From: Glossina fuscipes
Lineage: Eukaryota; Arthropoda; Insecta; Diptera; Glossinidae
Assembly (NCBI RefSeq): GCF_014805625.2
Contig: NW_023998646.1
Coordinates: 1,263,885 to 1,327,884, forward strand
Direction of reading: 5' to 3'
Length of the DNA: 64,000 nt
Shown: piece after piece, positions 22,258 through 34,863 of the stretch
How the letters are laid out: the number at the start of each line of letters is the position of its first letter
Position numbering within the stretch: position 1 is the first letter of the stretch
Translations under genes and position numbers: made by a program
Notes under the pieces: model-generated
What the model was told of the DNA's origin: nothing
Seen by the model: only the letters and a program-made list of their open reading frames with translations
Database searches by the model: none

Positions 22258-24457
22258 TCAAATTTTATACACTATATTGTATGGTATTTGAACTTTAAAT
22301 CTAGATCTTTTATTGTAAATATGAAAATTAATGGTGTAACCTCTGCATACTTTTTGTATGCTTATTATAAACGGTTCATATGGATGAAAGATAAATGTTA
22401 CCAACTCCCGCTGCGACATTCTCAAACCAGAGTCCTCAGTTGCTCTCTGACCATTTTTGAATGAAGTTTCCAAAAATAACCGAAATTTAATATCGTTAGC
22501 GATGCGATCTCTAAAGCATATAGGAGTTAATATGTTAACTTTCGGCCTTTCCCATGCAGATATTAAACGATCATCATAATTAAAAAGTGAATAATCCAAG
22601 TAGGGACTCGTAGAGAAACTTTGCGAAGTAATGGGTAATGTTGAGTTAAAACGTGAAGCAGCTTCCAACTGACCGCCCGGTATTGACGAAATTGCTCTAA
22701 GGAAGAACATCTTTGCTTTAAAAATTCTTTGATCTTCATCAGTAAGGCACTTACAAATCAAAAGCAGCCCGAAAATAAACGTTGTTGTTAGGAGAAGATG
22801 ACGGTAACTGATTTTGGAGCGATCGAACATTACGAAAATCGTCACAAAAATTGCGCAGAATGTATAGTAATTGGACAGAGTTTTTAGGAAATATTTTTAA
22901 AATAGTTTGTTCTGAAATATTGTATATTACGTATAATGGAAACGAGATTTTATTTTTATTTAACGTATCTGCCGAAGATCGCTCTTCTGTCAATAGAGTT
23001 GGCCGACTTTCATAGCGCATAAAGATATTGTTATTGTCCAGCAATTGCATTTTGGAAATTAACATCCGTTCAACCTTAGAAAAAGGAAACGTTTTAAATG
23101 TAGCCCTTCGACTAGTATTTGCTTCGGAATGCAGACGTTCTGCTATATGAGACTCATGATAATTTAAAAAGTTTACAAACCTTCCAATAACAGGCAAATA
23201 CTAAATTTGTAATTCCATTTATAACAATTTATAACAGTTGTCGCATTGTCGTAACTAAGTCGTTTTGTAACATTGTTGTGTGTGATAGAAAACTTAAAAA
23301 TGGCAAGACACAGGTACAATTCAAGCGTGAGAATTCACGCTTTGCAAATATTAACATGTCGATTCCCCCACCCCCCTTCATATATTTAACATTTCATGTG
23401 TGTTCGTAACTTACGTGCGAAAAATTGAAGTAAAAATCCTTCAGCTTTTTCAATCTGATCGATTTGTCTTCAGTTTCCATTATATTTCGATACATGTATG
23501 ATAATATTTTTTGTTTCAGATGTGACAGTGGCAAGGTATCAAAACTCTCAGTGCTGATATGATAAACACAGGAACTTGGTTGTTGGGTACTTAGAATTCT
23601 TTCTCGGTCCAGATCACTTCCAAATGGTCCCAAGGTAAAAAGGCGTTTAAATTTCCCGTTCGAATCTATTTGAGTCAAATCTATGCACTGGCGGCAGTTT
23701 GATAGGATAGCAAGAGTATGCTCATACACCGAAACACTACGATTATGTGACAACATAAGAGAATCGTCGTTATATATTAATTTGTCGCTAACAATGCCTG
23801 ACTTCAAATTCACTAAAAAAAATGTGTAATTGAAGTGATCTATATCATCCCATAAGTCGGCATATTCCACTAGTCTTTTAAAAGAATCAAACGAAGAATA
23901 TGATTCGGAAACAGCCGCCAACAACACAAACGTACCGTCTCTAAAAAATGCACTGAACTCCCTATTTATATGTGATTTAAATGGTCCACTTTGTTTTACA
24001 AGCCGTAGACAGTAAACTCTTTTTAACATCCGCTCAAAGATGCACTGTCTTATATGTAAAGAGTAAAGGCTACTATCAGAGGCAGTAACACACTCTCCTT
24101 GTTGTGTTAACAGCAAATCCATAACATAACCGACACCTAGAAGAAGAAAAATGCTAATGAATTCAGTGATTTCTACTCAGAAATTCGAATAAAAACCTGA
24201 AAATGACCTTGATATTTGAAGACTTCCAAATGACACTGATCATAGGAAAAACCGAGTAGTAGTTGACCATCAGGAGTAAATTTACGCAAATATACTAAAG
24301 GCTTATCCACATTTTGGATTGTTAACGATGGCGTTATGGATTTGTAAAATTCTCTTTGATAATTAAGATATTGAGACGCTGAGGGATGACGTTGGCCTCT
24401 AGGATGCCAACCAGAAGCGCGATTAATTAAATGATGGTAAAGATTCTGCGATATCAT
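22258..24457 (-). CDS. abo: DET1 homologue (abnormal oocyte), four exons
   Basis: Recognised as DET1, the CUL4-DDB1 ubiquitin-ligase adaptor whose Drosophila homologue abo also represses histone genes in the nucleus. Modelled exons: 24457-24208, 24136-23415, 23200-22755 and 22696-22258. All three introns (71, 214 and 58 bp) have GT..AG ends, and the frame is kept throughout, giving 618 aa. Diagnostic blocks are KPLVYLRKFTPDGQLLLGFS near the N-terminus, VERMLISKMQLLDNNNIFM in exon 3, and LPITSQSFSTSPYLDYSLFN in exon 4. The protein is somewhat longer than human DET1 (about 550 aa). The ATG at 24457 is two bases after the stop of a 62-codon upstream ORF. It is divergent from BCS1 at 25500. Intron 1 uses CAAG/GTCATT, chosen because it keeps the DET1 frame. 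Confidence 0.9.
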
Positions 24458-24459
24458 TT

Positions 24460-24648
24460 TTATTTTTGTTTAACAAATGGTGGCAAAATTTGCATTCTTT
24501 CTTCTTTCCCTTCTTCTTCTTGAATATTCAGCGAGTCAATGATAGATGATAGCCCTGGTATAAAAAAAGGCGAAATGTGAACACAAAGTTTTTCAGTCTC
24601 AGATGACTGTGAATCGAGGTTGATTTCAGGCCCGCTTTGGGTTAACAT
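24460..24648 (-). CDS. 62-codon ORF directly upstream of abo
   Basis: Starts ATG at 24648 and ends TAA at 24460-24462, two bases before the abo ATG and in a different frame. The peptide has an acidic/serine N-terminus and a glutamate-rich centre (EEEGKEER). I do not recognise it. If both lie on one mRNA it is either a regulatory upstream ORF or the first cistron of a dicistronic transcript; such arrangements exist in flies. It could also be chance. Conservation of the peptide in related flies would decide. Confidence 0.4.
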   Translation of the reverse strand: MLTQSGPEINLDSQSSETEKLCVHISPFFIPGLSSIIDSLNIQEEEGKEERMQILPPFVKQK

Positions 24649-24657
24649 CAGAGTCTT

Positions 24658-25499
24658 CTATTTGCTTGTTGACGTTAGTAATAGCCTTCAAGTCTCGCAA
24701 GTGTTGCATCCGGCATTATATATATTTTTATTTATTTTCCAAAAATTAAATCGAAATGTCACATATTAGAAATGGGCTATAACAATATTAGCAAGTTACC
24801 TAACGCCATTTAAAATGCGAAAGTTGTGAATAACGAATCTGATGGGAATGAATGAGATTTATTGGTAACTATCACGACCCGCGCACACTAGCATTTTTTT
24901 ATTGCTGATATACAAACGCTTTTCAGTTGTTTTAGTCAAGGAAATCTTACTAAAATATTCTGCTTTTAATGAAACAATTTTTCCCATAAATCGAATATTT
25001 CTATTATCCCTATATCAAGATATTGTCGTTAAACTTAGCAATATTATTTAGCATATGTTTATACGCACTTCTTGGCCGCTGAATCTGCTGAATAATACGA
25101 TGGTATCAATGTGGACAGGTCTTCGAATTTTGTTACTTTAGAGAGTAAGTAAATGAGCGAACTTCGAATTTTGTTGCTTTAGAGAGCAAGTAAATGAGCG
25201 ACCACTTGTTAGAATGTACTTTAAACGTACAAATGTTTGGGTGGTTCTGTTGCTTGAGTGTTTTTTTTTTTTATTTCGCCTTAAATCATATGGTTCATAT
25301 GGTTTTCTTATTTGTTGCTTTTGTTTCAACTTATAAACGTCACTTGTTCAGTTGCTTTCTTCATTTTTTCTTGTGATTAGAGAGTTTGCGGATTACGTTT
25401 TTTTTTTTCTCATATAAATTTCAATCTTAGAAAATTCAAACTCGTACAGTAATTTGTTTTGAAATATAAAGAATGTAGGATTTAGTATAATAGAGAAAA
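24658..25499. promoter_or_regulatory. Shared upstream region between abo and BCS1
   Basis: Divergent intergenic stretch between the abo-side ORF and the BCS1 start. It contains a direct repeat of about 45 bp (copies near 25119-25155 and 25160-25201) sharing CTTCGAATTTTGTT and AAGTAAATGAGCGA. It is AT-rich, with no clear TATA box at the expected distance from either ATG. Promoter function is inferred from gene orientation only. Confidence 0.5.
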
Positions 25500-26780
25500 A
25501 TGCCATTTAGCGAATTTATAAGCAGTTTGTCAGATAACCCTTATTTCGGGGCTGGATTTGGTTTATTCGGAATTGGCGCTGGTGCAGCTATATTACGTAA
25601 AGGATTGCAAGGAGGTATTATATTATTTCGACGTCATATGATGATTACCTTGGAAGTACCATGCCGTGACAAATCGTACCAGTGGCTTTTGCAATGGATT
25701 ACCTTGCGAGGAGCGCGCGAAACGCAGCATCTCAGTGTAGAAACATCTTTCGTTCAAAAAGAAACTGGCAAAATTGAAACAAAGTATGAATTTATTCCCA
25801 GCGTTGGTAGGCATCTTATGCGTTATAAAGGCGTATGGATTCAAGTGGAGCGTACACGTGAACAACAAACACTTGATCTTCATATGGGTGTACCGTGGGA
25901 GTCAGTAACATTGACAGCATTTGGGCGAGATAAACAACTGTACTTTGATATGCTAGAAGAGGCCCGTCAATTGGCTTTAGATGCTACAGACGGTAAAACA
26001 ATTGTATATACTTCCATGGGACCCGAATGGAGGCCTTTCGGACATCCCCGTCGTCGTAGACCTATTGGGTCAGTAGTTTTAGATAAAGGAGTCAGTGAAC
26101 GAATAATAACAGATTGCAAGGAGTTTATAAAAAATTCGCAATGGTATGCGGAGAGAGGTATTCCTTATCGAAGGGGTTACTTGCTGTATGGACCACCGGG
26201 CTGTGGTAAATCTAGTTTTATAACCTCACTCGCTGGCGAATTGCAATATGGAATTAGCTTGTTGAATCTTTCGGAGAGAGGTTTAACTGACGATCGTCTC
26301 AATCATTTGCTCAATGTTGCACCGGAGCAGACAATAATTTTATTGGAAGATGTTGATGCTGCATTCATTTCACGCGAAGAGAATACACACAACAAATCTG
26401 CTTATGAAGGACTCAATAGGGTGACTTTTAGCGGTTTGCTTAACTGCTTGGATGGTGTAGCTTCCACAGAAGCTCGCATTGTTTTCATGACTACCAATTA
26501 TCTGGAGAAACTGGATCCCGCCCTTATTAGGCCGGGTAGGGTAGACGTAAAAGAGTATATCGGATATTGTTCAGCTCATCAACTAACTGAAATGTTCAAA
26601 CGATTTTATAATCAACAAAACCTCCCGACGCATGTTCTTGAACAATTTGCAGAAAATGTATCAGCTCTTGGTTGCACCGTCAGTCCGGCACAAATCCAGG
26701 GATACTTTATGAAGCACAAATCCTCTTCACCAGAAATTGTAGTTGCAAATGTTGATCAAATACGTGAAGATAGAAGATAG
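25500..26780 (+). CDS. Mitochondrial chaperone BCS1 (AAA ATPase)
   Basis: Single-exon, 426 codons, about the length of animal BCS1. The protein acts in the mitochondrial inner membrane, where BCS1 translocates the folded Rieske iron-sulfur protein into complex III. Visible in order: a hydrophobic glycine-rich span (residues about 15-42) with adjacent basic residues that serve as internal targeting, the BCS1-specific domain (about 45-200), Walker [10 protein letters not shown] (231-239), Walker B IILLEDVD (279-286), and the second region of homology with [19 protein letters not shown] (331-349). All catalytic motifs are intact and no frame break occurs. The start codon follows an A-rich AAAAATG context. 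Possible polyadenylation signals AATAAA lie at 26846 and 26997. It corresponds to the Drosophila BCS1 homologue that I recall as CG4908. Confidence 0.95.
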   Translation: MPFSEFISSLSDNPYFGAGFGLFGIGAGAAILRKGLQGGIILFRRHMMITLEVPCRDKSYQWLLQWITLRGARETQHLSVETSFVQKETGKIETKYEFIPSVGRHLMRYKGVWIQVERTREQQTLDLHMGVPWESVTLTAFGRDKQLYFDMLEEARQLALDATDGKTIVYTSMGPEWRPFGHPRRRRPIGSVVLDKGVSERIITDCKEFIKNSQWYAERGIPYRRGYLLYGPPGCGKSSFITSLAGELQYGISLLNLSERGLTDDRLNHLLNVAPEQTIILLEDVDAAFISREENTHNKSAYEGLNRVTFSGLLNCLDGVASTEARIVFMTTNYLEKLDPALIRPGRVDVKEYIGYCSAHQLTEMFKRFYNQQNLPTHVLEQFAENVSALGCTVSPAQIQGYFMKHKSSSPEIVVANVDQIREDRR

Positions 26781-29700
26781 GCCAAATATGTCTACGTCAT
26801 ACACTCGATAATTAGATAAAAAAATTTCTCTAGCAAAGTTGTTCTAATAAAAACTTCGAGCAAAATGAAAATATGGCAAAAGCAACTGTAATTGATAGTT
26901 TTGATCTTCGGACCAGCCCGGTTATCCACTTTTGTCATAAACATTTTAAAAGAGACTTTTAAGAAAATACATTTCTATAAAATGAGAATAGTTGCAAATA
27001 AACGATGTAAAAATATGGCGCATTACTCTACAAATGTCAGTGTGGACTCAAGAATATGACTGGTATATAATTGCGCGAACTTTCCCCATGGCTTGCTACT
27101 GATTTTGCATAAGATATTCGAAGTTCTTCGGCTTATTTACACGTAAACTACGCACTTTCTTTTTGCAATTATGTCTTTGGCGTTTAAAATTCAATACTAT
27201 TCTCATTGTTGGCAGTTTCATTTGAACATAAACACAAAATATGTTTTTTTAATCTACTACTGTTTTTACGAAAGTTTACTTTGTCCTCGTTTTTTATAAT
27301 TTTTCATGTTGATAAAAATTATTTTTACACATACCAAACATTTTTTAAAAAGTTATATCGAAAAAACGCGACCGTCCACACACCTAAGTCTTTATAGATT
27401 AACTTAAATGAAGCGGACCTATTTTTCTTCCACTTCCTACATAATTCCTTATTTTGGAAAGTCATTATATGACCGGCTGTATCTTGGTGCACGTCCATCG
27501 CAAGATGATTTCTTCCTTTTAATTCCGTTGGACGGATATTTCCCAAAAACACTGCGAAAGTTGTAAAAGTAAATAAAACTTTTCGATGCTTCATTACTAA
27601 CATAAATTTCCTGAAAATCAGTTAGGAATGAACATTAATTTAATGGAATATCTAGCAGACAAGATAATTAATAAAAACATCAGAATGAAATGGGATAGGC
27701 GTGAACTGCTTCGAAAAGTTTACGGTAAAGAATTTGCTCCAGCCGGGAGAAAAAGAGAAGTTGAACAGAAGAAATGAGTGGTCGAGAAGAATTGATGTTG
27801 AAAGCGCGTGTCTACAACTCGCTCAAACGATTTTATTCATATTGTTCCAACTTTGCAAACGTCCACGGTATTGTAAATTAGCAATCTATTGGTACGAACG
27901 TAATCTAAAGAATGTTAGCAAAATCAGAACGAAGAAGATACTTCATATATTACGAAATATAATAGTATGTTGAGCAATGTCAGACTTTGCTTTAGTGGTA
28001 ATTTGTCGTTAAAAAATATTTGCTTTTGATTTCACTTTAACTTTATTAAACACTTGAGGAAAGAAAGCATATGCTCTCAACGATGATCGAGTGTATCAAA
28101 GTTGTATTCATATATTTATAAAATTCAAGTTACAAACATAAATTTATAATTAAAACACTAAAAAAAGATTTTACATTTCATAAATATAAATAACTTTTGA
28201 ATTTTTTTCTAACGCGGATAATGCTCAAGGTCTTATATAACAGAGAGTGCACTTCACCATTTTATACATTACATCTTTTCTCCCTTTTTCGGAATCCAAA
28301 AAAATCTGCCTCACTGCTGGATTTAAATCGCATATAAATACCAATGACTGAATGAATGAAAAAATTAACTAATAAGATATAAAGCAACAAAAACTCAGAA
28401 TTGATTATAAGTAATTTAAAGAAAGTAGATTTATTGGAGCAAGTTTCATTAATAAAGCCCGAAAATAGTATGTGTAACCGAATTTTTATTGTTATTGGGA
28501 AAATGTCTCATTCAGTGCGATTTAAAAACTTCCATAACCGGTACGAATCGCAAGACAGGGTATATCCGACGCGAATAAAACTAGTCAGGAGACGTTCAAG
28601 GGGATATAAATGCTCCTTTTTTATACATTTATATATATATAAGATTATATATTATATAAAAGCGCTTGTACGAATATATGCGACGTATATCCCATTCGTG
28701 AAAGCAATGGAAAAATATCGAACTAACAATTTTTTTATGTCTACTGGCTAGCTTTGAAACTAGAAGGGTAAATGTCATGAATACTCAGAATGTCACATCT
28801 ACTGAGAATGAATAATTTGCCAGTAAGTTTTTAATGGCTCCTGCGTGGATTTCTTAGTTTTATTCTTTTCCAAAGTTTAAAATAAACTTAGGTTCACCAC
28901 GTGACGGATCTTTTAATACCCGTTTTTTTGTTTTTTTAAACCAATTGCAATTTGAAAATTATTTGTTAAGTGAGATTATAATGTAATAAGAGCAAAAGTT
29001 ACGTTAATCGGGATGTAGGCTCTTTCGCTTACGTTTTAGACTGCAAATTATTAGGTCGATGGCTTTAAGGTCCACTTTTTCACTTAAGTATTACTTGGTC
29101 AGCATAAACGTATGCACACACTTGGTAATATTTATGCTGTAATACATGTTTTGGTTCTTTTTTATTCACGGGGATTACGTCCGATTATTTTCATCTCTTC
29201 AACTTCCAACAACGGCCAACCGACAGATCGACACGGACGTCCAACCAACAACAACATTCGTACGTCGTGGAAACGGAAAACAAGCTTCACTGATGGGCGC
29301 ATACTAAGTGCTAAGCACACATCATTTAATTTTAACTACTCTTTGTGAAGATTGCGTAAGTTTAAATCCTGCCTTCAACATTTAAATTATTCCCAGGAGT
29401 AGAGATTGTTAACTTTCCAAAGTCAAAGAAAATGAATATATTAATTTGAATTTAGCTCAAACAGACGAAAAGTCGCACATGGTATTTTATATCTGCATGG
29501 CCAAAAACAAAGAGAATTGGATCACTCTACGAAAGTGATTCAAATCTATAATTTTATGGTCGATCTTTTAAACTGCTTCCTGTCATTCGACTTTATATAA
29601 ACAGCTGCTATGAAGAGTTTAAAGAAAGTTTTTTTTTTTAAATTTCCCATTTTTCCCATATTTTAGAATCCTTTTTCATATCAACACAGATTTATAGATT

Positions 29701-29887
29701 TCTAGAATTACCTAGATTAATAAAATTCCCTTTTGTACGATTCGTTCATTAGAACCAACGGAATGCTAGCTTTTAAGGCGTAGAACATGTCAATAAAATA
29801 AAGGGTAAGTGTAACACGAAAAAATAATTCCATGTGTTGCAGCATTAAATTGTAGAAAATAGTTTTTGGCATCTTGCTGTTTGCATT
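26781..29887. other. BCS1 3' flank and gene-free AT-rich DNA
   Basis: After the BCS1 3' UTR no further gene is recognised. Short frames at 27325-27603, 27701-27973 and 28401-28751 have no domain, splice or family support. Nothing repetitive stands out. Confidence 0.45.
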
Positions 29888-32800
29888 TTAGGATGTCAGA
29901 TCAATTGATATTATATGTGTGGGAAGCACTGTAGGCAAATTATGTGATATTCTTTCAGTATCTAGCAAAAGCGTAGATGCCGGTTCGACTATTTCGCAGT
30001 TCACCTCATCGTGAGAATTGTTGCCAGCAGAACTAAACCACACAGAATTTGTAGATATAATTGTGTTTGAAGTGCTATTAGGCCGTTTAGAACTAGATTG
30101 CTTTTGAAAGCTACTTTGAGTTTCTTTCGATGAAGTTGCATTGAGTATTGCAGCAGCTAATGGATTAGGTACGTAATTATGTAATATGTAAACGGAAGGG
30201 CGTAAGGGTTTAACCGCTTTTGGTTCTGCAGTGACACATTCTTTAAATGAAGTATTGTCATTTTTGTGAATTATATGGCTTTTTTGCGAAGGATGTGCTT
30301 TGTTTATCGAAGAATGTGGTATCGGCAGCAATGTGACATTAGGAGCAAATTCACTTTTTATCTGTGCTGGCGACGCGGCGTTTACGTCTAAGTTGTTGTA
30401 ATCACTCAAGGTGGGCGATGGAGACATCGGTCGCTTGCTGATATTCTCTTCTTCATCAGACGTACACAAGTCTATCGTGTCTACAATTATTTCTGTAGAG
30501 GGAGAAGACGATATCTTCCAATGAGAACTACGCGGATTATCCCGAGTTAATTTTATATTAAGTTTGCAATTAGAAGAATTGTGTTTCATTTTCAGTTTGG
30601 AATCACCAATTTTTTTCAACCTTACAGATATTGGGCGACATCTCCTCAATAGCGTTGAATTTAATAAACGGAAGTTTTCGCTTCGGCGTTTCTGTGAGAA
30701 CTGTCGCCGAGGAAATACGTAGAGGTGATTACTGTATTCAGCGGGTTTCTTAAAACTGCAGTGTGGTGTACCCAGAGCAAACTTTTTCTCCAAGTATTTT
30801 GGCCGGGAATTCGTTTTCGATAATATTGGTGCATGGCAAAACCTTTCAACGCGTTCCAAGCGTTCGCTAAGATACTGACATGTTACCATACTTTTTGTAG
30901 TACGTAAAAGTAGTTGTCCCGCTGGAGATGATAAGGGTATGGTTGAGCAGCGCGACATTGAATGCACTGTACGATTTCGTCGTGATATACGTCTATTTTT
31001 TTCAGCAATTATTAATTTGTTGTCTTCTTGACTGCAGTGCGATAATGGCTTTAAGGCCTCATTCTTTTTTGCTGATCCCACGTCAGACTTGTATTTCAAA
31101 TTAAAGTTCATTAAAAATCCTATGCGAAGTTCGTTATTTTCAGCAACATTATGTTGACCAGATTTAGTGTTATCAATATCGGCAGGTTCTGGCGTGTCAC
31201 ATAATATTACCTCGTCTTCAACGCTACAAGTTTTTTCATGTTCCTTCCAACAGACAAGAAACAAAAGCATCGTTAATTATAAACAATTTGCAATTAATTG
31301 TTGTTGTGAAAAATTTCCCCTCGATATACTAAAGTATAAACTAAAGTATAAACATATGCGAAAATAAAAACAAATCATAACCAACGCTATAACTTTCTAC
31401 AGATGTATACACCAGCGGGATAAATTAATTCTCAATAATCAGATCGCTTGCATGATATTTAGAATGATAAAACTTCTGCAAAACAAGTCGCAAATAAAAA
31501 ATGAAACCCAGTTTACTATTTCCTTTTTCCTATATCCGCCACCAAAAGGATGGAGATATTCATTCTTCCAAGAAGATTCTAAAGAACCTCGAAAGTATAT
31601 ACATTGTCAATCAGCATTAAATTTTGATGTAGACATGTTCGTCTGACCGTCTGCCCGTAATGTCTTTGGGGAATATTTCCGAGTATTGCGTGTCCGATAC
31701 GGCAGAAACATTGGACGTTCTTGCACGCAGGACACGCACAACATATAACGTGAACTAAACGCACTTTTGTTTCTAAACGCAAAAAAAAATTGGCTTTTTT
31801 GCTCATTATTTATGAAAAACAGATACGACGGTAGTGCATATATGTATGTTTTTCTATATGTATATATTTGAAGTCACACTTGAAGTCGTTGCGATAAATG
31901 AAGATTAATTGGCCAAACGGTAAGTACCTTATGAAATCAGTCTTTTAATGTTTTGTTAATAGTGCAATAACTATTTCACATTCGTAGTACACAGCACATA
32001 TAGGGAATTATGATAAGTATAAAGTTGCAAATTATATTTAAATCAAAATTACCAGTATTGCTTCTGTAGAATATAATTCGGCATCGCAATTATCGCATAG
32101 GTATATATCGAAGGGCGCCGGTTCAACCATTATTTGTTGTTGCAGACCACTATTTGTGTGCGGACCATTTTTAGATTTTTGTTGCAGAAGACACTTACGT
32201 AGCCTTTGTGGTTGATCATACGACTATAAAAAATGTGAAAATAAGAATTGCCTATCATTTAAAAAATAAATAAAACGAAAAATTAATGAAAAACAAAAAT
32301 TGCATGGAAACTCTCGCGGTATCCGCACTGATCGCTTCCCAAAAATAAAGGAACCATTTAACAAAGCGAACCCTTCACCTTTTTTCGGTCATATGTACAG
32401 TTGAATGTGTTCATCACTGTCTATTTGATAGAAATAGCTAGTTTTAGTTCGATCATAGAAACGATGAGTCGCCTTTTACAAAGTTGATATAATTAAAAAA
32501 TCGAATTTAACGAATTTTCAAGGGGTTCCGTTTATAAGCCTTGCGACTCGGTATGTTCTTTATCTCTTAGTCGATCAGGATATTAGCCTTTTAAAGAAGT
32601 TGAAGATTAGTTATTCAGTATCTAAGCGACCAAGTCTCACAAGATGAAATTAGTAGCTACAATACTTTTTCTTTAAAGCCACCAATCTTGATATGGACGC
32701 GATTACATTAATAACATCCACATGAATGTGATTTTTTAGGAGAGATTAATTTTCATTAATATATGAATCGTAATGGTAAAAAAACTCCAATCAGCGTATT

Positions 32801-33751
32801 TTATCGACACATACATTTACATGACTAGGGAGCTCGAACAATGTTGCGATATATGAATTAGAGAATCCTTACAAGATTTGACATTATAGTCTTCGATTAC
32901 AAGTCAAGACAACTATATAAAAACCCTTTGTCAACATTTTCGGGTATACATTTTAACGAACATACGTGAAATAAATAACGAAGAAATAACAAATTCGACA
33001 TATGCAAACCATGTTCTTAAAATTTTTTTTTTAATTCACTAAAAACAAAAATGTCCTTGAAAATCGTCTAGTCTTACAACTTGTTCTCTACAAAATAAAA
33101 TTAGGGAAAATAAGGAAAGCTGGCGCTGTAGAAACTTGGAAGATCTATATATTAACCTCTGTTGTGTCAGTGGATATAAAAGTAAGCATTTAAAATAAGT
33201 CAGCCTAAAAGTAAATGCTGGAATACAGATGTTCACTTACCATATTTTCATTTCTGAATGTAACGAGCAGTTTGTTACTTCTTCTGTCAAAAAGAGATGT
33301 GGTGGAATTGTAGTTGTTGATAAATCTTAAACTCGCGTGTTCATACAATGATAAATCGTTACAAAACCTCAGGAGGAAAACACTTTTATGAAATTGGTAG
33401 CAAATTAATACGACGTCCTTAAGCTTCGCGATCCAACTCTAAAATCCAATAAGTAAAAAATATTTTGTATATTTATTTATATTTGTTTTGATTTTTACGT
33501 ACCCCTTTGAATTTTTTTGGTTTTATTAGAGGAATGGAGAATGATAAGTCTTCGGGCCACCATTCTGGTTCACTGCAATCTATTTTACCCTGCAAGTTAA
33601 TATGGCCCAAAGAACATTGTACCATGAAAGGTATAAAAGTCTCCAGCTGTGACTCCGTTATTTTTTCTAAGGACGTCGGGTAACCGTTGGCGAACAGCAA
33701 TGGCAGATTTGATATCATATTATTCTGCTGTAATTCTTCGTGTTCATCCAT
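29888..33751 (-). CDS. C2HC zinc-finger nuclear protein with SUMO-interaction-like motifs, four exons
   Basis: Modelled exons 33751-33503, 33438-33241, 32223-32053 and 31243-29888 have GT..AG introns, all phase 0, giving about 657 aa. Exons 1-2 encode YPTSLEKITESQLETFIPFM, then WWPEDLSFSIPL and W-x3-L...ICYQF, recalling the DNA-binding region of NRF-1/Erect wing; this resemblance is from memory and uncertain. The exon 3/4 junction falls inside a C-x2-C-x12-H-x3-C finger (CDNCDAELYSTEAIL joined to EHEKTC), which strongly supports the splice model. Exon 4 is long, basic and serine-rich, with the SUMO-interaction-like motif VDTIDLCTSDEEE and a C-terminus ending ISIDLTS. A chromatin or transcription role is inferred. 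An acceptor-like TTTTAG at about 33770 suggests an upstream 5' UTR exon. I cannot name the gene. Confidence 0.8.
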
Positions 33752-34412
33752 TTCGCTTTTTAATGTCTAAAATTAAAAAATGTTGTCAAAACTCGATATG
33801 ATAATGAATAAAACTGAAAATAAACACGTTTGACAAAATATCCTACAACTTCTTTTAAGTTCTGCTTGAAGCTGTTTGAAGGTAATAATCACCATAAAAT
33901 AATTAACCATCTAACCATCTTTTTTAAAAAAAAAGAAAGGCATTGATTGTTAGCGCTTATCCCAAGTAAAAGTAGGACTAAAAGCACTGGAATTTTTTTC
34001 TTTGGTCTAACTAAATTGTAATAATAAGTTGCGCTTTTTTTATACCTTAATACATTATCTGCTTTCACGTTAAATATCAAGGACAGAGATATAATGAATG
34101 ATATTGAAAAATGAATCCGCACATAGCAACTTAAAGCGGAATAAAAGTTCAGTAAATCAAGTCTTTAATTGACCTTTTTACCGTACAGCGCAAAATTTAA
34201 GGAATTCCAGCAACTTTTTATCAAATCCATAAGATCCCAAAGAAGCAGACATATTATTGCACTTTGAAAAAGTTCTCGCTGGAAGTACTGTAACCAAACA
34301 CGAAATTCAATGCATGTCATTTCGTTGAAGTACATACAACTTTATTAATTTTAGTATCAAAAATACCAAACATTATTGTAAACAAATGTTTGCGGAAAAA
34401 TTTACTTTTGCT

Positions 34413-34863
34413 TCAATCATAGAATACTGTTTCCGAGTCGTTATGATCAATTGATGCGCTACAAAACTCAACTTTGATGCAAGCTAGACAGACCATTAAC
34501 ATCGATGACAAAGCTAATATCGACGCGACGCAAAAAGTCAAAAATGAATACACGATGATTTTTCCGATCTGACTAAATTTAGCCGCACAAAGCAAAACTG
34601 TCCTTACAACATCATCTCTAGGTTGGAACATGCCACCTTCCTGTACCCACTCGATATTGCCGCTTCTGGCAAATAGCCTAGTTGAGCGGCATATAAATTC
34701 CCATGAAAATGTCAAAAAATAGGTTGATTCTTGAAAATTCTCAAAGGACGTGTAATTTTAATGACATGATATTGAAATGATGCCAACGGGAAAAGAGGTT
34801 TGGCAAGGGATGGATGATACTTTCAGTAGCAGGCTTTTTATTGTCTTTTTTAGATGAAGCCAT
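34413..34863 (-). pseudogene. Small putative membrane protein, frameshifted or mis-spliced
   Basis: An ATG at 34863 opens a frame (MASSKKDNKKPATESIIHPL...) that closes near 34742. A second minus-strand frame takes over at about 34750 and runs to 34413: FENFQESTYFLTFSWEFICR, a hydrophilic loop with GGMFQPRDD, then a hydrophobic span (about 30 residues: VYSFLTFCVASILALSSMLM) and a short acidic tail. The two join if one base is gained or lost near 34745; no good intron signals lie between. Either a one-base lesion or a sequencing error splits a gene of about 150 codons. I do not recognise the family. Confidence 0.45.

Noticed and set aside
27701..27973. 90-codon plus-strand ORF (MNCFEKF...)
   Set aside because: No recognisable domain. 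Neighbouring frames contain equally protein-like words, so no frame is favoured.
31579..31806. 75-codon minus-strand ORF with several cysteines
   Set aside because: It falls in the intron between exons 3 and 4 of the zinc-finger gene. The cysteine spacing fits no finger.
33889..34122. 77-codon minus-strand ORF with a signal-peptide-like N-terminus
   Set aside because: The rest of the frame is a poly-Leu and basic mix without cysteines or known pattern; likely chance in AT-rich DNA.
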